DNA of 64,000 nt from Gavia stellata (GCF_030936135.1 NC_082595.1:11198430-11262429); one strand, 5' to 3'; shown: positions 13,401 to 25,248, counted from the stretch's first letter. The notes: generated by a model not told the origin, from the sequence alone. Numbers and translations: made by a program.

Positions 13401-14330
13401 ACATTTGGGTAAAAAGGTGAAGTACTATAATTTATTTCCCCAACCCAATTTCTGGCTAAGGTAGTCTGGAATGGTCATGAAAATAAGATGCTTAAATGAC
13501 CATAAAATAATTAATTTTTAAATGTGAAGGATTATTTAAGGATTAATTATTGACAGCCCCCTTCCTACCTGCAAGACACTTTTTAATCCACAATTTTTCC
13601 TTGTTATCCTCAAAAACACTTATGTTCCCAGACCATTGCAGCAATTCTATGGCACTGTCTTGTCCCTTCACAGCATTAAGAGTAAGAAAAAAAAGCAGAC
13701 AGCGTGACAAATTTAACAACTATTTACAACCTGCTACACTAGCAATAAACAAACTGCAACTTCTTATCACAGAGCTCTTGTACCTGAAATGCTCTGTGTA
13801 ATGAAAATTATATTACCTGTTAGAGCTTAACGCAGTAAGAGAAGGGCTGAGAGCACATAGGTAATTTACAGGAACACTGCACTTGGGATAACTGATGTAT
13901 CAGTGTAAAGCTAGCACTACAAGTGAGGATGTTGAACCAAGTTCCCACTTAACAGAAATCCAAACATCTTGAGGGACTGAAGTGCATAGATAAGGTAACC
14001 AGGCAATCTTGCAATCGCTTACCAAGCAGCAGCAATCGATTCAGGCATTTTTAATGCTGCTGGTCTCAGGTTGTATGAAGTAACTCCCCTTCCACTTGTG
14101 TCTTGTTTTCACAGCGTCACCAAAGGGCAAAGAAAAGGGCTGATGCGGAGTTAAGGCAGGCAGCCCTGGAAGGACAGCGGTGCCTGAAGGCAGCGATCAG
14201 CCAACAACAGCAAACGTTGGCAACAAACAGTCTCCATCACACTGGTGGCGTATCACACAAAATGTAATTGTTGCATGCAAGTTATCTGTAGGAAAAGGGC
14301 CATACAGGACTGACCTTGGTTGACCAGTTT
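7496..14330. other. Anonymous non-coding DNA
   Basis: About 6.8 kb has no recognisable gene or repeat. Open frames of 60-120 codons occur on both strands without homology I know. A run of 12 C lies at 9737-9748. Several short A and T runs are present. A consensus GTAAGT occurs near 12112, but no convincing exon precedes it. Confidence 0.65.
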
Positions 14331-14362
14331 GTGAAAACAATTGTTTGTGAAACAATTGTTTC
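14331..14362. promoter_or_regulatory. Tandem pair of AACAATTGTT palindromes
   Basis: Two near-identical units, GTGAAAACAATTGTTT and GTGAAACAATTGTTT, lie head to tail with no spacer. Each contains the palindrome AACAATTGTT, and the second extends to the perfect 14-mer GAAACAATTGTTTC. AACAAT/ATTGTT is the core recognised by SOX-family HMG proteins, so each unit offers two facing half-sites. A regulatory role is an inference from the motif only. A simple tandem duplication is an alternative. Confidence 0.35.
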
Positions 14363-15849
14363 ATTTCTCACCTGCACAAGCTAACCTGACCCTGCTGCAG
14401 CCCATATGGTCATAGCAACTAAATAGAAAAACTATCAGTAAAATAGTTCAATTACAGATAGCTTGTGGGTAAGATTAAATTAATTTCAAATTTTTCTGAA
14501 AAAAGAGTCTGTGTTAGTCCACCATCAAGACCATTTGAAACAAAAAAAACCCAACTTAAAATTACTTGAAAGATATCAATTTTTAATTGACTTCAAGGCC
14601 AAAATTAGACACTTTACTTGAATATTCTCAGAAAAACCATTCTAGATTTCAAAAGTACATCTAGTGAGTTTGGGGAGGAAATATCTTATTCCCTGTTTTC
14701 TGTGTGAATCAGAATTGTGGTCTCTGTGATACAGAGCCCAGAGAGTACCTGAAAACACAGGTCTACCTATGTGAGCTGTGTAAGCGTGGAGCTCATCTGA
14801 AGAAAAAGCTAACAAACCCTTTATCACATCAGAAAACACAGATTAGAAATACCCGGGCAACTACATCAACATGCAAAATCTGCCAGCATTGCCAAGTACA
14901 GGGAGCTCATTTCCTGAGCCCCGCTCCAGTTTCCTGGGATCTGGTCTCAGGCCAGGAAGCAGCCACCCAAGGGGAGGAAGTTTGATCAGCACAAATCTGA
15001 GTGAGTTACCTACCGGTGTGGTAACAGAGATCAAAACGATTCTGTCAGCCGGAGCCCCTTCAGCTGTACACTGAGGGTATCAACACTTCTTTGCCTTGTA
15101 GCTGGCTTAGAAGAATGCACATGGAAAGATTTACATGTTGTTGTAATAGCTTAGCTGCCCTCCTTGCTTTCCTGTTTTAAGAAAGCTTTCTGAACAGATG
15201 CTGAATGGGATCACTCACAATGTTCCTTTCAGGTAAGATGGCTGCACTGGTGGAGCAAAGCATATACTGGAACAATCCTGCAACTGCAAAAAGATTTTCT
15301 AAAAAAAAAATCCTTTTTTTTTTTAATCTTTAGCAGCATAGTCCCTTTTCCAGAAGAAAAAACCCCTCACAGCCACCACCTCCTTTACATTGCATCAAAC
15401 TATAACCAAGTAAAACAGTATTACTATGCCTTGCCAGAAAGTTAGTGCCTATATTTAAATTGTCTTATTTAACAAAGCGCATCTTAGTGCAATGAGATAT
15501 AATCTTTCCAAGTGCTTCCCTGACCCAGTAAAATTAGCAAGGAGCATGATCTGATGCACAGCTGTTACACCCTCTGTCCCACCTGTGCTCTGCTCTTCAG
15601 TGTAATAAAAGCAGTGCTGCAAACCTTTAACAAGACTGCTGATAGCGCTAATATACACATCTTGCTCAAAACCAACACATACACACACCTCTCCGGAAGA
15701 AACTAGTGACCATTTACATACATCAACTCTGTAGTGTTTAACTAGCTTCTTGTCTCCTTGCCCAGGTGTGCAATGAAGTGACACTTCAGAGATTCACAGC
15801 CTTGATGGTGTTTGCTATTGATGTAAGGCAGGAACAGATTAATTGAAGT
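14363..15849. other. Non-coding DNA
   Basis: No gene could be supported. A cysteine-rich open frame near 14704-14985 was considered and set aside. A adjacent to T homopolymers sit near 15301-15325. Confidence 0.6.
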
Positions 15850-16360
15850 CAGCTGTACAACCCCGGACTAAGCGACACAGCATGAGCCCCGAGGGCAGCG
15901 AGGGGTGGATTTGCTCGACTCCCTCACCAGAAGATGGCTGGGTCCTACGTGGATGTGAGGGACATGAAGGCACCAGCAGGCTCTCATTGCCCGGACCAGG
16001 CTTAGCAGAGGCCTCCACATTGCCCCTGTATTTAACTGTATCAAAGTATATTGTTTACGCATATACTGTATGTGCACTGTGCCTGATCGTGACTTGACTT
16101 CCCAGCTCCACCTTGGCCCTGCCTCATCACCACCGCCTTGCCCAGCCCTGGCTGGCCCCTTGGCCAACCCTGGTTGCCTCCAGTGGACTGTCTCTGCCCC
16201 TTGCTGAGGCATGTTGGCGAGGACAGGGTCCTGACGGCCCTGCTGCCTCCCTGCTCCCCTTTCCTGGTGGAGCAGCCTCAATGGCAGAGACGAGGCTTCA
16301 GCCCCAGCTACCATGGGATTTCTCTTCACATCTCATGGGAGAGAAATAAAATGAGAACTG
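15850..16360. repeat. GC-rich island, probably an unclassified old repeat
   Basis: Roughly 500 bases stand out from the AT-rich flanks. The block is C-rich, especially 16100-16270 (repeated CCTGG, CCTTG and CTGCC words), and has scattered CpGs. It ends in an AATAAA hexamer near 16345. The compositional edges suggest an inserted element, possibly an LTR or retroposed sequence in plus orientation, and part of it is vaguely familiar from avian repeats. I cannot name a family. A 153-codon minus-strand frame across it is proline/glycine/arginine-rich and looks like a composition artefact. Confidence 0.4.
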
Positions 16361-19300
16361 GCTACGAAGCAGTCATTTCCATTTGTAAATGGGATAGCAC
16401 AAAGGAAGAAATGAGAACAAATTTCCATATGCACAGTCTCTGCTAAACAATCATCTCTGCAAACCCCTCCACAGCGTGCGTGGTGCATGCTGCCTTCCTT
16501 CACGGGGTCAGCCACACAACTAGAATAATTAATTAATCTAGGCACCATCACATCAGCCCAGAGGATCAGAGCTGGATCGGATTTGTTTTATTTGAGATCA
16601 CAGTTCATGCACAATGGTGTGACCACACAGATTAGCCAGATTAAGTATAATTTGGGACTAATTAAGGAATGCCGCATCTCAAGCAGGCCCAGACCACATT
16701 CAAACATCTTTGTTTACAATCACTACACGTCAAAACAACACTTTCTTGTATCCCCATTTTGAAACTAAAACACCAAGGTGGAGAAGTAATCTGCCTGAAG
16801 AAAAGAGCATATTGGTTACAGAGGGCTGGCTGGGCTCGGGCAAAGCCGGTGTTGAAGCAGGATGGGGTGCTGGGCTTGCAGAGCAGCGCAAAGCCTGGCC
16901 ATGTGGGCACGCAAGGCATGGGATGGAGTGTGCGCTGGGAAGAACAAGACATGGGGAACAGCTCTACAGGTGATAGATCTAAGGTGCTGTTTCTCTGTTA
17001 GCGTATTCCTCATGTCACCATTATTGTCAATAAATTATCTAATGGTAATTGGGCTATGCAGCTAATATCTTTAGCATGGCATAAGAAATGTGAAAATGGT
17101 ATATTTTAAAAGCTGGGGTGAACAAAATATCTTATTAGTTCTGATCCACTTAGATGGGTGTGGTAAGATGGCAGAAGGAAAGCTAGTCATGGAAAACAAG
17201 CTACCAAGAAAGGTAGCCATGATTTTGTAGGGGATGCAGTAAAAATGTGCATGGGGTTAATTGGACTGGGAGTGGCTTCATTTTAGTTAGGATTGCCAAA
17301 GCTAGAGGTTGCTTGGTGAAAGCATATTGCCAAATGAAGATGTTAAGGTGTCCATCACTTCCACTGATTAGCTGGAGAAGATCCAAAAGATCGCCATTTT
17401 GGGGGGAGAGATGGGGAATATGGCTCGCCCTGCTAAAATAGGCTATTTTTCTTCTGAAGGAGTATTGCTCCTGATCCTGGCAAGGAGATTAATGCCAATT
17501 ACTTTGGCAATAATTAGGATACCTAATAGAGAGGATAGAGGGTTCATCTTCTTCCCTTCCCCTTTATTTTCAGTTAGATCTTCTACTGGTTCTACATGAA
17601 TTATTACTAAAAATCACTGCCTCATGCTGAGCTACGTATACTGGTTGAAATGGAAGAGCTTCTCAAAAATTTATTCATGGTCACTTAATGCAGCTGATTT
17701 TTGCCCAGGAAAATGGAGAATAAGATAATGGTATCCATTTATTTTATTGGTTCTTTACTTGGAAACCTTAAAGGCACAATCTGGTTGCCCAGCCATCATA
17801 TATCGCCTTACTCTTTTATTTCAAAGAATCTTTTGAATGGATACTGGCACACCCAGTATAGATTTTGAAAGTCCTGCTTTTCGGATCAAATTTTCTGACA
17901 CAAGTGTCAGCGTCCTTCATGTCTACTCACACTCTATTCATCATATGGGCCAAGGCTGCTCAGATGACCCTCTATTTCCCTTTTGAAGAATTATTTTGCA
18001 TTGGGATTTGTCTCAGTGTTCACTTTACTGCAGAACTGCAAGATAACTATGGATAAAAGACCTTTCTCTGTCCTTTAGTGTTTCAGTGAGTATTGGACTC
18101 AAGTGAAGAGCTCAGCTGCAGTCAAAGTTTGTTACAACAAAGAAGCCTGATTAAATAAGAAAAATCTACCATTTGGCAGAATCCTTCAGCTGTTCATAAA
18201 AGGAAAAGTCAAACACAATACTTACTGTTTTGATCAGAAACTCTCCTTAAGTCTTTGACTTGCATGCTTGATGACCTTTAAATTACATTTGAATACATTT
18301 CAACTAACAAGGCAGGAAAATAACCCTGGCAGATGGACCAAGGTCATTACCAATTTACTAACATGTCTACATTCCCTTTTGCTGAAGCCTCTGTATCTCC
18401 TATGGCTTTAGAATAATAAATTATTTTTTATTCTTCAGAGAGTGATGCAGCTTAATTTGTTTTAAATCCTAATCTAAACTGCAACAGATGTTACAATTGT
18501 TGGGTGGAATATTTGAGAGGCTGTGGCATGTTTCCATTTTGATTTGCTATTGGAGGCCTCAAAACACAGTACAGTAAATAAAAGTACAGAGAAGGACAGA
18601 AGCAGAAGGGTGACTCAAATGCGTTGGCATCACTCTAGACAAAGACTGTGAGAAAATAAAGATCAAAGGGTTAAAGCAATCAAGTGAATCACCAGTGAGA
18701 AGGAAGAAATGTCAGAGGTAGACTGAGAACAGAACTAGGGAAACAGTGCCAGAGAAAAGATGGGAAGCAAGAGTCAAACTCACAGGTTTGAACAAATCAG
18801 CTTTTCACTAAAAAAGAAGCCAGAAGAGGTTTCCTCAACTCATCAATACTGATCTAACAGTCCAGTTAGAAAATGGGCAAAGAATGAGCACTATACACTA
18901 CACTAGACAACAAATAGTCTTAATCAAGTATGTTATCAGAGAGTAAAACATTCACGTACTCTTGTTAAACAATACATGTTTTTTAGAAAAGGAGACAGGA
19001 AAAAAGATGTGATAACAGTATTTTTTTTTTTTCCAAATCTTAGGTGGTTATTCTTAGTCTTACAAGTAAAAGCAAACAAAGCTTGTATGCAACATAAACT
19101 TCCGCCACTGCTCATGAGTGTGCCTCAGCAGGGACACTAGCTAGCTCAACTTGCCTCATGCCTTTAGTGCGCACATGCATCCCGTATGTGCAGAACGGAT
19201 ACCAAAAGTCATTTGGCAAAAAACACCCCCCAAAATGATCAATTTGTAAACTGCGATTACTGCTAACTAGGGTGGCCTTTACCTGGTAAAAATGGGTCCA

Positions 19301-21391
19301 GTCTTTTGAGCCTTCTTTCAGAGCTAATTATGCCAATATTGTTTCAGAGTGAAGACTTAAGTTAATCTACAGTGAAGAGCTGTAGGCTTGGTACTGGTTG
19401 ACCAGCAGCTTAATTACAGCTGTAATCTCACTAATGCAGAAAAATTTTATTGTCTTCCCTCTTAGAGATATAAGTGGACTTAATCTTGTATCTCAATCAA
19501 GCTTAACAGAACATTAAATACAAGTGCTGTCAGTAGCCAACTTCTTTAATGAAGGCAGCAGTACATAAAGCTGAACTGAATTATTAATGAAATTACTCCT
19601 GCAGAAATCACACGATGGTAGAAATACTCTGTAAAAAGTGTTGAGTAAATGTTAACATTTTCTAACAAAGTAACCACTATCTTTGATTAATGGAGATCTA
19701 ATCAGACTATACATTAATCTTGAATCATCTATAAATTGTCATGGAAGTAATGTGTGTCCTCTTTCAAAATCACTACAAATTTGGCAAAGTACTACATGTA
19801 ATACAGGGTCTTGATGTAACTAACTTCAGTGAATAAAATGCTCATAAAAGTGTCCCCTCGGCTAAGCACAGCACTGCCATGGTCTCAGTTTCAAGAGAAC
19901 TGATGGGTCAGCACTTATTATTGTAACAGAAGTACGGAAAGGTTACTGTAGGCAGACCTTTACAGTTGTTTTATATACTACTGTGCCTGCACTGAAATGA
20001 AATTATAGATATTTAACGTAACACCATAGACAGTGTGAAGATATAGAAAGCACAAACTGTAAGCATGACAAAAAAACCCACCAACCGACCCTTATTGTTT
20101 CACAATCACGCTGAAGATTCAGCATTTTAAGATGTGACATCTGGGTATGTGGTAGGTTTTCTTGTTTGTTTTTTTACTTTATTAGTGGCCATGCTCATAG
20201 CAGTGCCTGCACACCATGTTATAGCAACAATACCTATTGCATTTGCTGGGGTAATAATTATACTGGACCAGATTCCCAAAGGGAAACATGCTTCACCCTG
20301 GGAACCTTCTGCTGGAGGCTCACACTGGAGCTGCCCCCGGTGCTGGGCTCAGCTCTCTGCCTCCTTCGGAAGCTGCTCCATGGCTCAGTTAGAGAGTCAC
20401 CACATAAAAAACCCAAGGTTTTCCGTATCCTTGTGCACACTCCCCTATAGCAGAATGGAAGAGAGAGGTCCCCTCCCTGCTCCACAGACTATGTTTTGTT
20501 TTTATCCAGTAACTGTTTAAAGTAAATCCGACTTTCCAGTATGGCCCAACTGGCAGAAACTAAACCAAACACATCCTACAGATGCTTCCAGCTTGTCTTT
20601 AACGTTCACTAGGAGGCATCAAAAGCCCAGACCATGCGGAGGACATCTCACTACTCCACTTTATCTGGGCAGAGGGCAGTAAAGGCAAGGGGAGATTTTC
20701 AGAGGAAGAAAAGAACCCACAAGTAAAGACAAGAGCATCATAAAGGACCCCTAACCTATGCATGGCAGACACATACGCTAAGACAGACAACCCTGGAGGG
20801 AAAAAGGGGGACAGGACAGAAAGAGCCCTTTTCTCTACACTGTGAAAGCAAGTAAATGCTGACTCTCTCTTCTAGTTTCTCCTGTCCTCATCTCACAACC
20901 TTTCATCAGCAATAATGTTACTTAAAAAAGAAGCAAAAGATAAACCTTGTGTATTTGACTGTAATGCAGGAGCTGGCTTCACTGAGAGACAGATCAGCAA
21001 TGCTTATTGCAATGTAAAGAAGACACCTTCGTGTTAGTGAGTGATCATAGCTTTTTAAACAAGGACTTGACCTTTCTAAACTTGGCATAGGTCAAACAAA
21101 TTGAGACATGTCTAATTCATGGCAACCCCTTCTATATACAATACAGTGGATTTTTCATGCACTGCTATCACTAAAGACTTTACTATCAGCTCAAAAAGCA
21201 CAGAAACCAATGCACTGAAAGGATCTTCTAACACTACTGTGTTTCTGCTTCATGGTCACTTCTGGCTCTTCCTTCTGAGCTCCATTCACAAACCCCAAAG
21301 AACTTGGTGTCTAAGCAGGGCTGCGAAAAAGCACACCACAGGGAGCAATGAATGCTGAACTACTACCGACTGACAGCGCATGACAGCCAAG
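16361..21391. other. Anonymous non-coding DNA
   Basis: No gene is visible. The part from about 17040 to 17560 is rich in homeodomain-type TAATTA/ATTA words and has an NFI-like palindrome, giving it the look of conserved non-coding sequence; conservation cannot be judged from one genome. A hydrophobic frame at 20134-20520 lacks an ATG at its start and looks accidental. Confidence 0.6.
17489..17513. promoter_or_regulatory. NFI-like palindrome within an ATTA-rich block
   Basis: TTAATGCCAA and TTGGCAATAA are inverted repeats (9 of 10 bases) around a five-base centre. GCCAA and TTGGC are NFI half-site words, but here they are everted relative to the classical TTGGC-N5-GCCAA site. ATTA homeodomain-type cores flank both sides. 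Regulatory function is an inference only. Confidence 0.25.
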
Positions 21392-21475
21392 ATCTGTTCT
21401 CAGTTCTGCTATTGACTTGCTACTTCTCTCTGTGCCTCTGTTTCCCTTTGTTATTTGTAAAGCAACTGGAATCAC
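21392..21475 (+). repeat. MIR-type SINE fossil (internal part)
   Basis: The block resembles the MIR/CORE-SINE family, ancient tRNA-derived SINEs shared by amniotes. It contains CAGTTCTGCTATTGACTTGC, then CTCTCTGTGCCTCTGTTTCCC, then TTTGTAAAGC in the order expected for that family. A gap in the middle is consistent with great age. Recognised from memory of the family, without alignment. Confidence 0.5.
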
Positions 21476-23475
21476 AAAATGCTTCAAATGTTTAGGTCAA
21501 AAATACAATACAGGACAACAAAAAGATACACCTGTCTATTGCCATATTTTACTGCTCAGAAACCTGTCAACCTCCTGCAAACTTAAAGTTGGCCAAAGCA
21601 GATTCAAATGACATTAGGAGAAGAAACCATGCTCTCTCTCTTCAGGAGTGGCAATTAGAAACAACGCAGGTTTATAAGGATGTGTGTTTTGGGACATTTT
21701 TGAGCAATTTTGTCCAACATGTTGCCAGTGCACCATAGGTTTTACTGCAATAAAGACAGGTGCTATTTAATTATTTTTTTTAATAAACAGCATCATGATG
21801 TAAAATTTGCATCTTATCAAACAGGTTAGTTCATACAGCGATGTGCATAGAGCTCCATGACAGTATCACCATCAGTCAACATCAGGCTCATTGGAAAGGA
21901 TGCCTTAGGACCCACAGAATGATCTTGTTACTACTAGGAAAGGCCTTTAACCCTGGCTGCTCTGATAGGGCCTGGGATTTTACTGTTCAGCATAAAGCAG
22001 CAAGATGATATCAAATGCCCTAGCAAAGCTATATTTCCCTTACAACTAAACTGCATACATCAGGTAACACTACATACAATAAGGTTCAATCCCTGTTCTA
22101 TGTAATTTTGCTGGTAGAAGTTACAGGAGTATTCCTGCCATAACATGCTATTTCAATCTAGAGAAAAGTCTTACTGAACTGGTACAAAGCATGGATTTAC
22201 CAGAGGTGTCCTACTGGTACAGCCTGTGGGTATTCCTGTACTTGCAAAGGTGCCATCTGCATTGGTATGGCCCCGAGCGTATGAATTGAGAATACAGACA
22301 GCTGGGCAGAAAACTCTTCATGGTTTTTCCCTCTATGAAAAGTGGCCCTCCAAAGAAATCCCAAACTAACTCCAGACATTCTTTAGAAAATCATTAGTCC
22401 TTGAGAAATTTGGTATCTTGAAGTTAGTCTGCATCCCTCAGGGCTAACCTTTCCTAAATGCGGTGGACTGGAGCTTAATTACTGTGGCTCTCACTCTAAC
22501 TAGAGCTAGCCTCTGTCCCTTACACCAAGAGGCAGACATTAGTAATTTTCCCCCAGGAAGCACAGTTCATTATACTCTACTGTCAAGTATAAAATAGCTT
22601 TTGGCTCCTTTAGATTTTTGTTTCATTTTGTTTTGCAGCATGATGCAGAATAAAAAGCAGCGTACATTGAACTTTGTATGTGATAAAAGGCACGACTGCC
22701 ACTACATGAGTTGAAGCCGCTCAATAGCTGAAAACAGCCGCTTCCTGCATAGAATTGATGTGACAAAACTTGGACTCATTTTTTGAGTCAGGCAATAGAT
22801 CTTCAGCCCAGTACAGAGCAGCAAGTGTATTGAACACAGGCTGTGTAAAATTCAGCATGCAGCTTACCTCAAATTAGCTTTTTGTGAGATGGCCTCACCG
22901 CTTGGAGAAGAGTTCTTAAGAACAACACCTTGATCGTGTTTTCTAAGGATATGAAAGTGTATGGGAAAGAAACAAGGCTGACTGCAGTAAATGTAAGGTT
23001 TAGCATATCTGGGATAACCTCCTACTAAAATTTTCACATGACGTAATAAGGCTCAGATTTAAATACTGCGGTCTTTGTAGAAAATGGGTTTACCCAAGAA
23101 AAGAAAATCCAGACATTTAAATCTGGTACTGACAAAATCAGTGGGGATTTTGCCACCAACCTTAAAGGACATAGGACTGGGTTGCCAGGGCATGATGCTC
23201 ATTGTTGTATGATGATGACCATTCCCAGCAACTCAGGCAGAATTTAACAGCACTCAATAATTTGGGGAAATTGGCTTGAAAACAGCTGAAATATTGATGC
23301 CTACCTCACCTTGGAAATATACCATTTGCTTGTGATTGTTATTGGAGGCCTTGACATCTATGAATACATGACAGGACCTTCACTCATAATCCCCTCCCTC
23401 CCCCAAACTATCCCCCACACGTTCCCATCCGAGAAAACAAGTACATTAATACTCAAGTGTTGGTGTAGCCACACC
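21476..23475. other. Non-coding DNA before the young CR1
   Basis: No gene or recognisable repeat is visible. The last about 165 bases are in frame with the CR1 reverse transcriptase by chance, so an open frame extends leftwards to 23311. These codons do not look like CR1 protein. Confidence 0.6.
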
Positions 23476-25056
23476 GGGTATCCTCAGGGTATCCGTCCCC
23501 CTGAGCTGGATGACATGGATGACAGGGATGGAGGGCAAAATAGGCTCCCCATGATCCAGGAGGAAGCAGTTAACGACCTGCTATGCCACCTGGACACTCA
23601 TAAGTCTATGGGGCCTGATGGCATCCACCCAAGGGTGCTGAGGGAACTGGCGGAAGAGCTTGCCAAGCCGCTCTCCATCATTTATCAACAGTCCTGGTCA
23701 ACGGGGGAGGTCCCGGATGACTGGAGGCTTGCCAACGTGACGCCCATCTACAAGAAGGGTCGGAAGGAGGATCCGGGGAACTACAGGCCTGTCAGCCTGA
23801 CCTCGGTGCCGGGGAAGGTTATGGAGAGGCTCATCTTGAGGGCGCTCACGGGACACGTGCAGGTTACCCAAGGGATCAGGCCAAGCCAGCACGGGTTCAT
23901 GAAAGGCAGGTCCTGCTTGACCAACCTGATCTCCTTCTATGACCAGGTGACCCGCCTAGTGGATGAGGGGAAGGCTGTTGATGTTGTCTACCTGGACTTC
24001 AGCAAAGCCTTTGACACTGTTCCCCACAGTATTCTCCTAGAGAAGCTGGCGGCCTGTGGTTTAGACAGGTACACTCTTCGCTGGGTAAAAAACTGGCTGG
24101 ATGGCCGAGCCCAGAGGGTTGTGGTGAATGGGGTGAAATCCAGCTGGCGGCCGGTCACAAGCGGAGTCCCCCAGGGCTCGGTTTTGGGACCGGTCTTGTT
24201 TAATATCTTCATTGATGATCTGGATGAGGGGATAGAGTGCTCCCTCAGCAAGTTTGCAGATGACACCAAGTTGGGAGGGAGTGTTGATCTGCTTGAGGGT
24301 AGGAAGGCTCTGCAGAGGGATCTGGACAGGCTGGATCGATGGGCTGAGGCCAACCGGATGAAGTTCAATAAGGCCAAGTGCCGGGTTCTACACTTCGGCC
24401 ACAACAACCCCAGGCAACGCTACAGGCTTGGGGATGAGTGGCTGGAAAGTTCCCCTGCAGAAAAGGACCTGGGGGTGTTGATCGACACCCGGCTGAATAT
24501 GAGCCAGCAGTGTGCCCAGGTGGCCAAGAAGGCCAACGGCATCCTGGCTTGCATCAGAAATGGTGTGGCCAGCAGAAGCAGAGAGGTGATCATGCCTCTG
24601 TACTCGGCTCTGGTGAGGCCGCACCTCGAATACTGTGTTCAGTTTTGGGCCCCTCACTACAAGAAGGACATTGAGGTGCTGGAGCGTGTCCAGAGAAGGG
24701 CGACGAAGCTGGTGAGGGGTCTGGAACACAAGTCTTATGAGGAGCGGCTGAGCGAGCTGGGGTTGTTTAGCCTGGAGAAGAGGAGGCTGAGGGGAGACCT
24801 TATCGCTCTCTACAACTACCTGAAAGGGGGTTGCAGAGAGGTGGGTGTTGGTCTCTTCTCCCAAGTGACTAGTGACAGGACTAGAGGAAATGGCCTCAAG
24901 TTGCGACAGGGGAGGTTCAGGCTAGACATTAGGAAAAAGTTCTTCACTGAGAGAGTGGTGAAACACTGGAATAGGCTGCCCAGGGAGGTGGTAGAGTCAC
25001 CCTCCCTGGAGGTATTCAAGGAGCGTGTGGATGTGGCATTGTGGGATGTAGCTTGA
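23476..25056 (+). CDS. CR1 ORF2 C-terminal part: reverse transcriptase
   Basis: The frame encodes the RT half of the CR1 ORF2 polyprotein, which copies element RNA at a nicked chromosomal site. In the open frame counted from 23311, recognisable blocks are [14 protein letters not shown] (residues 98-110), the TPIYKKG and NYRPVSLTS region (144-165), motif [13 protein letters not shown] with Asp229, [10 protein letters not shown] (285-294) and the catalytic FADD box (315-318). The CR1 C-terminal region follows ([43 protein letters not shown]). The stop is TGA at 25054-25056. The catalytic aspartates are intact. The apurinic endonuclease domain is absent because of 5' truncation, and there is no native start. 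The frame opens with TTG at 23311 and its first ATG is at 23368, both in flanking DNA, so expression as a protein is doubtful. Confidence 0.9.
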   Translation, partial: GYPQGIRPPELDDMDDRDGGQNRLPMIQEEAVNDLLCHLDTHKSMGPDGIHPRVLRELAEELAKPLSIIYQQSWSTGEVPDDWRLANVTPIYKKGRKEDPGNYRPVSLTSVPGKVMERLILRALTGHVQVTQGIRPSQHGFMKGRSCLTNLISFYDQVTRLVDEGKAVDVVYLDFSKAFDTVPHSILLEKLAACGLDRYTLRWVKNWLDGRAQRVVVNGVKSSWRPVTSGVPQGSVLGPVLFNIFIDDLDEGIECSLSKFADDTKLGGSVDLLEGRKALQRDLDRLDRWAEANRMKFNKAKCRVLHFGHNNPRQRYRLGDEWLESSPAEKDLGVLIDTRLNMSQQCAQVAKKANGILACIRNGVASRSREVIMPLYSALVRPHLEYCVQFWAPHYKKDIEVLERVQRRATKLVRGLEHKSYEERLSELGLFSLEKRRLRGDLIALYNYLKGGCREVGVGLFSQVTSDRTRGNGLKLRQGRFRLDIRKKFFTERVVKHWNRLPREVVESPSLEVFKERVDVALWDVA

Positions 25057-25141
25057 TGGACATGGTGCTGTGTGGTGTTGGGTGGGTTGTGGCTTGTTAT
25101 TGTTGTTGTGTGGCGTGGGTTTTGTGGTTGTGTTGTGTTGG

Positions 25142-25182
25142 TTTTTTTTTTTTGTTTCCCCCCCCCCCCCCCCCCCCCCCCC
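25142..25182 (+). repeat. T12 and C25 homopolymer stretch in the CR1 3' UTR
   Basis: Twelve T (25142-25153), GTTT, then 25 uninterrupted C (25158-25182) lie between the GT-rich 3' UTR and the conserved CR1 terminus. The older copy at 7.4 kb has no such tract, so it arose in this lineage or this copy by slippage. The complementary G25 could form quadruplexes. The exact length is likely to be polymorphic and is vulnerable to sequencing error. Confidence 0.95.
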
Positions 25183-25221
25183 AGGTTGGACTCGATGATC
25201 TTACAGGTCTTTTCCAACCGT

Positions 25222-25248
25222 ACTGATTCTGTGATTCTGTGATTCTAT
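25222..25248 (+). repeat. CR1 terminal 8-bp microsatellite
   Basis: Two GATTCTGT units followed by GATTCTAT form the characteristic CR1 3' end. Such 8-mers are thought to serve in template recognition by the CR1 reverse transcriptase. They mark the exact 3' boundary of the insertion. Confidence 0.9.

Larger units (their letters stand above)
23476..25248 (+). mobile_element. CR1 LINE, 5'-truncated, young
   Basis: This is a CR1-clade non-LTR retrotransposon fragment of about 1.77 kb. It starts in the linker between the endonuclease and RT regions of ORF2 and runs through the stop codon, a GT-rich 3' UTR and the CR1 3' terminus. The terminus has the GGTTGGACTCGATGATC block, TTTTCCAACC, then about three copies of a GATTCTGT 8-mer ending near 25248. 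The reading frame is unbroken, so it inserted much more recently than the 6.2-7.5 kb copy. It lacks the 5' UTR, ORF1 and endonuclease and cannot move on its own. The exact 5' junction is uncertain by about 10-15 bases. Confidence 0.97.

Noticed and set aside
14704..14985. Cysteine-rich frame (CGLC, CELC, CKICQHC) resembling a zinc-binding domain, preceded by a pyrimidine tract and CAG
   Set aside because: The spacing of the Cys/His pairs fits no family I know, no ATG starts it, no clear donor preserves it, and CpG content is background. Probably chance.
15868..16329. 153-codon minus-strand frame
   Set aside because: Composition artefact of the GC-rich island; low-complexity Pro/Gly/Arg-rich peptide without domains.
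17040..17560. Possible nuclear copy of mitochondrial DNA
   Set aside because: Considered because of ATT/TTGGC-rich wording, but neither strand matches the order of any mitochondrial gene I can recall.
20134..20520. 128-codon plus frame with hydrophobic N-terminus
   Set aside because: It starts at GTG inside a T-rich stretch, has no homology I recognise and no splice or promoter context.
23311..23475. N-terminal extension of the CR1 frame as a native protein start
   Set aside because: The first codon is TTG and the roughly 55 residues before the PPELDD region are not CR1-like. It is flanking DNA open by chance.
24388..24864. Minus-strand 158-codon frame
   Set aside because: Antisense shadow of the CR1 reverse-transcriptase coding sequence.
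24816..25217. Minus-strand 133-codon Thr/His-rich frame
   Set aside because: It is antisense to the CR1 RT end and the GT-rich 3' UTR plus C25 tract, which create the low-complexity peptide including a glycine run.
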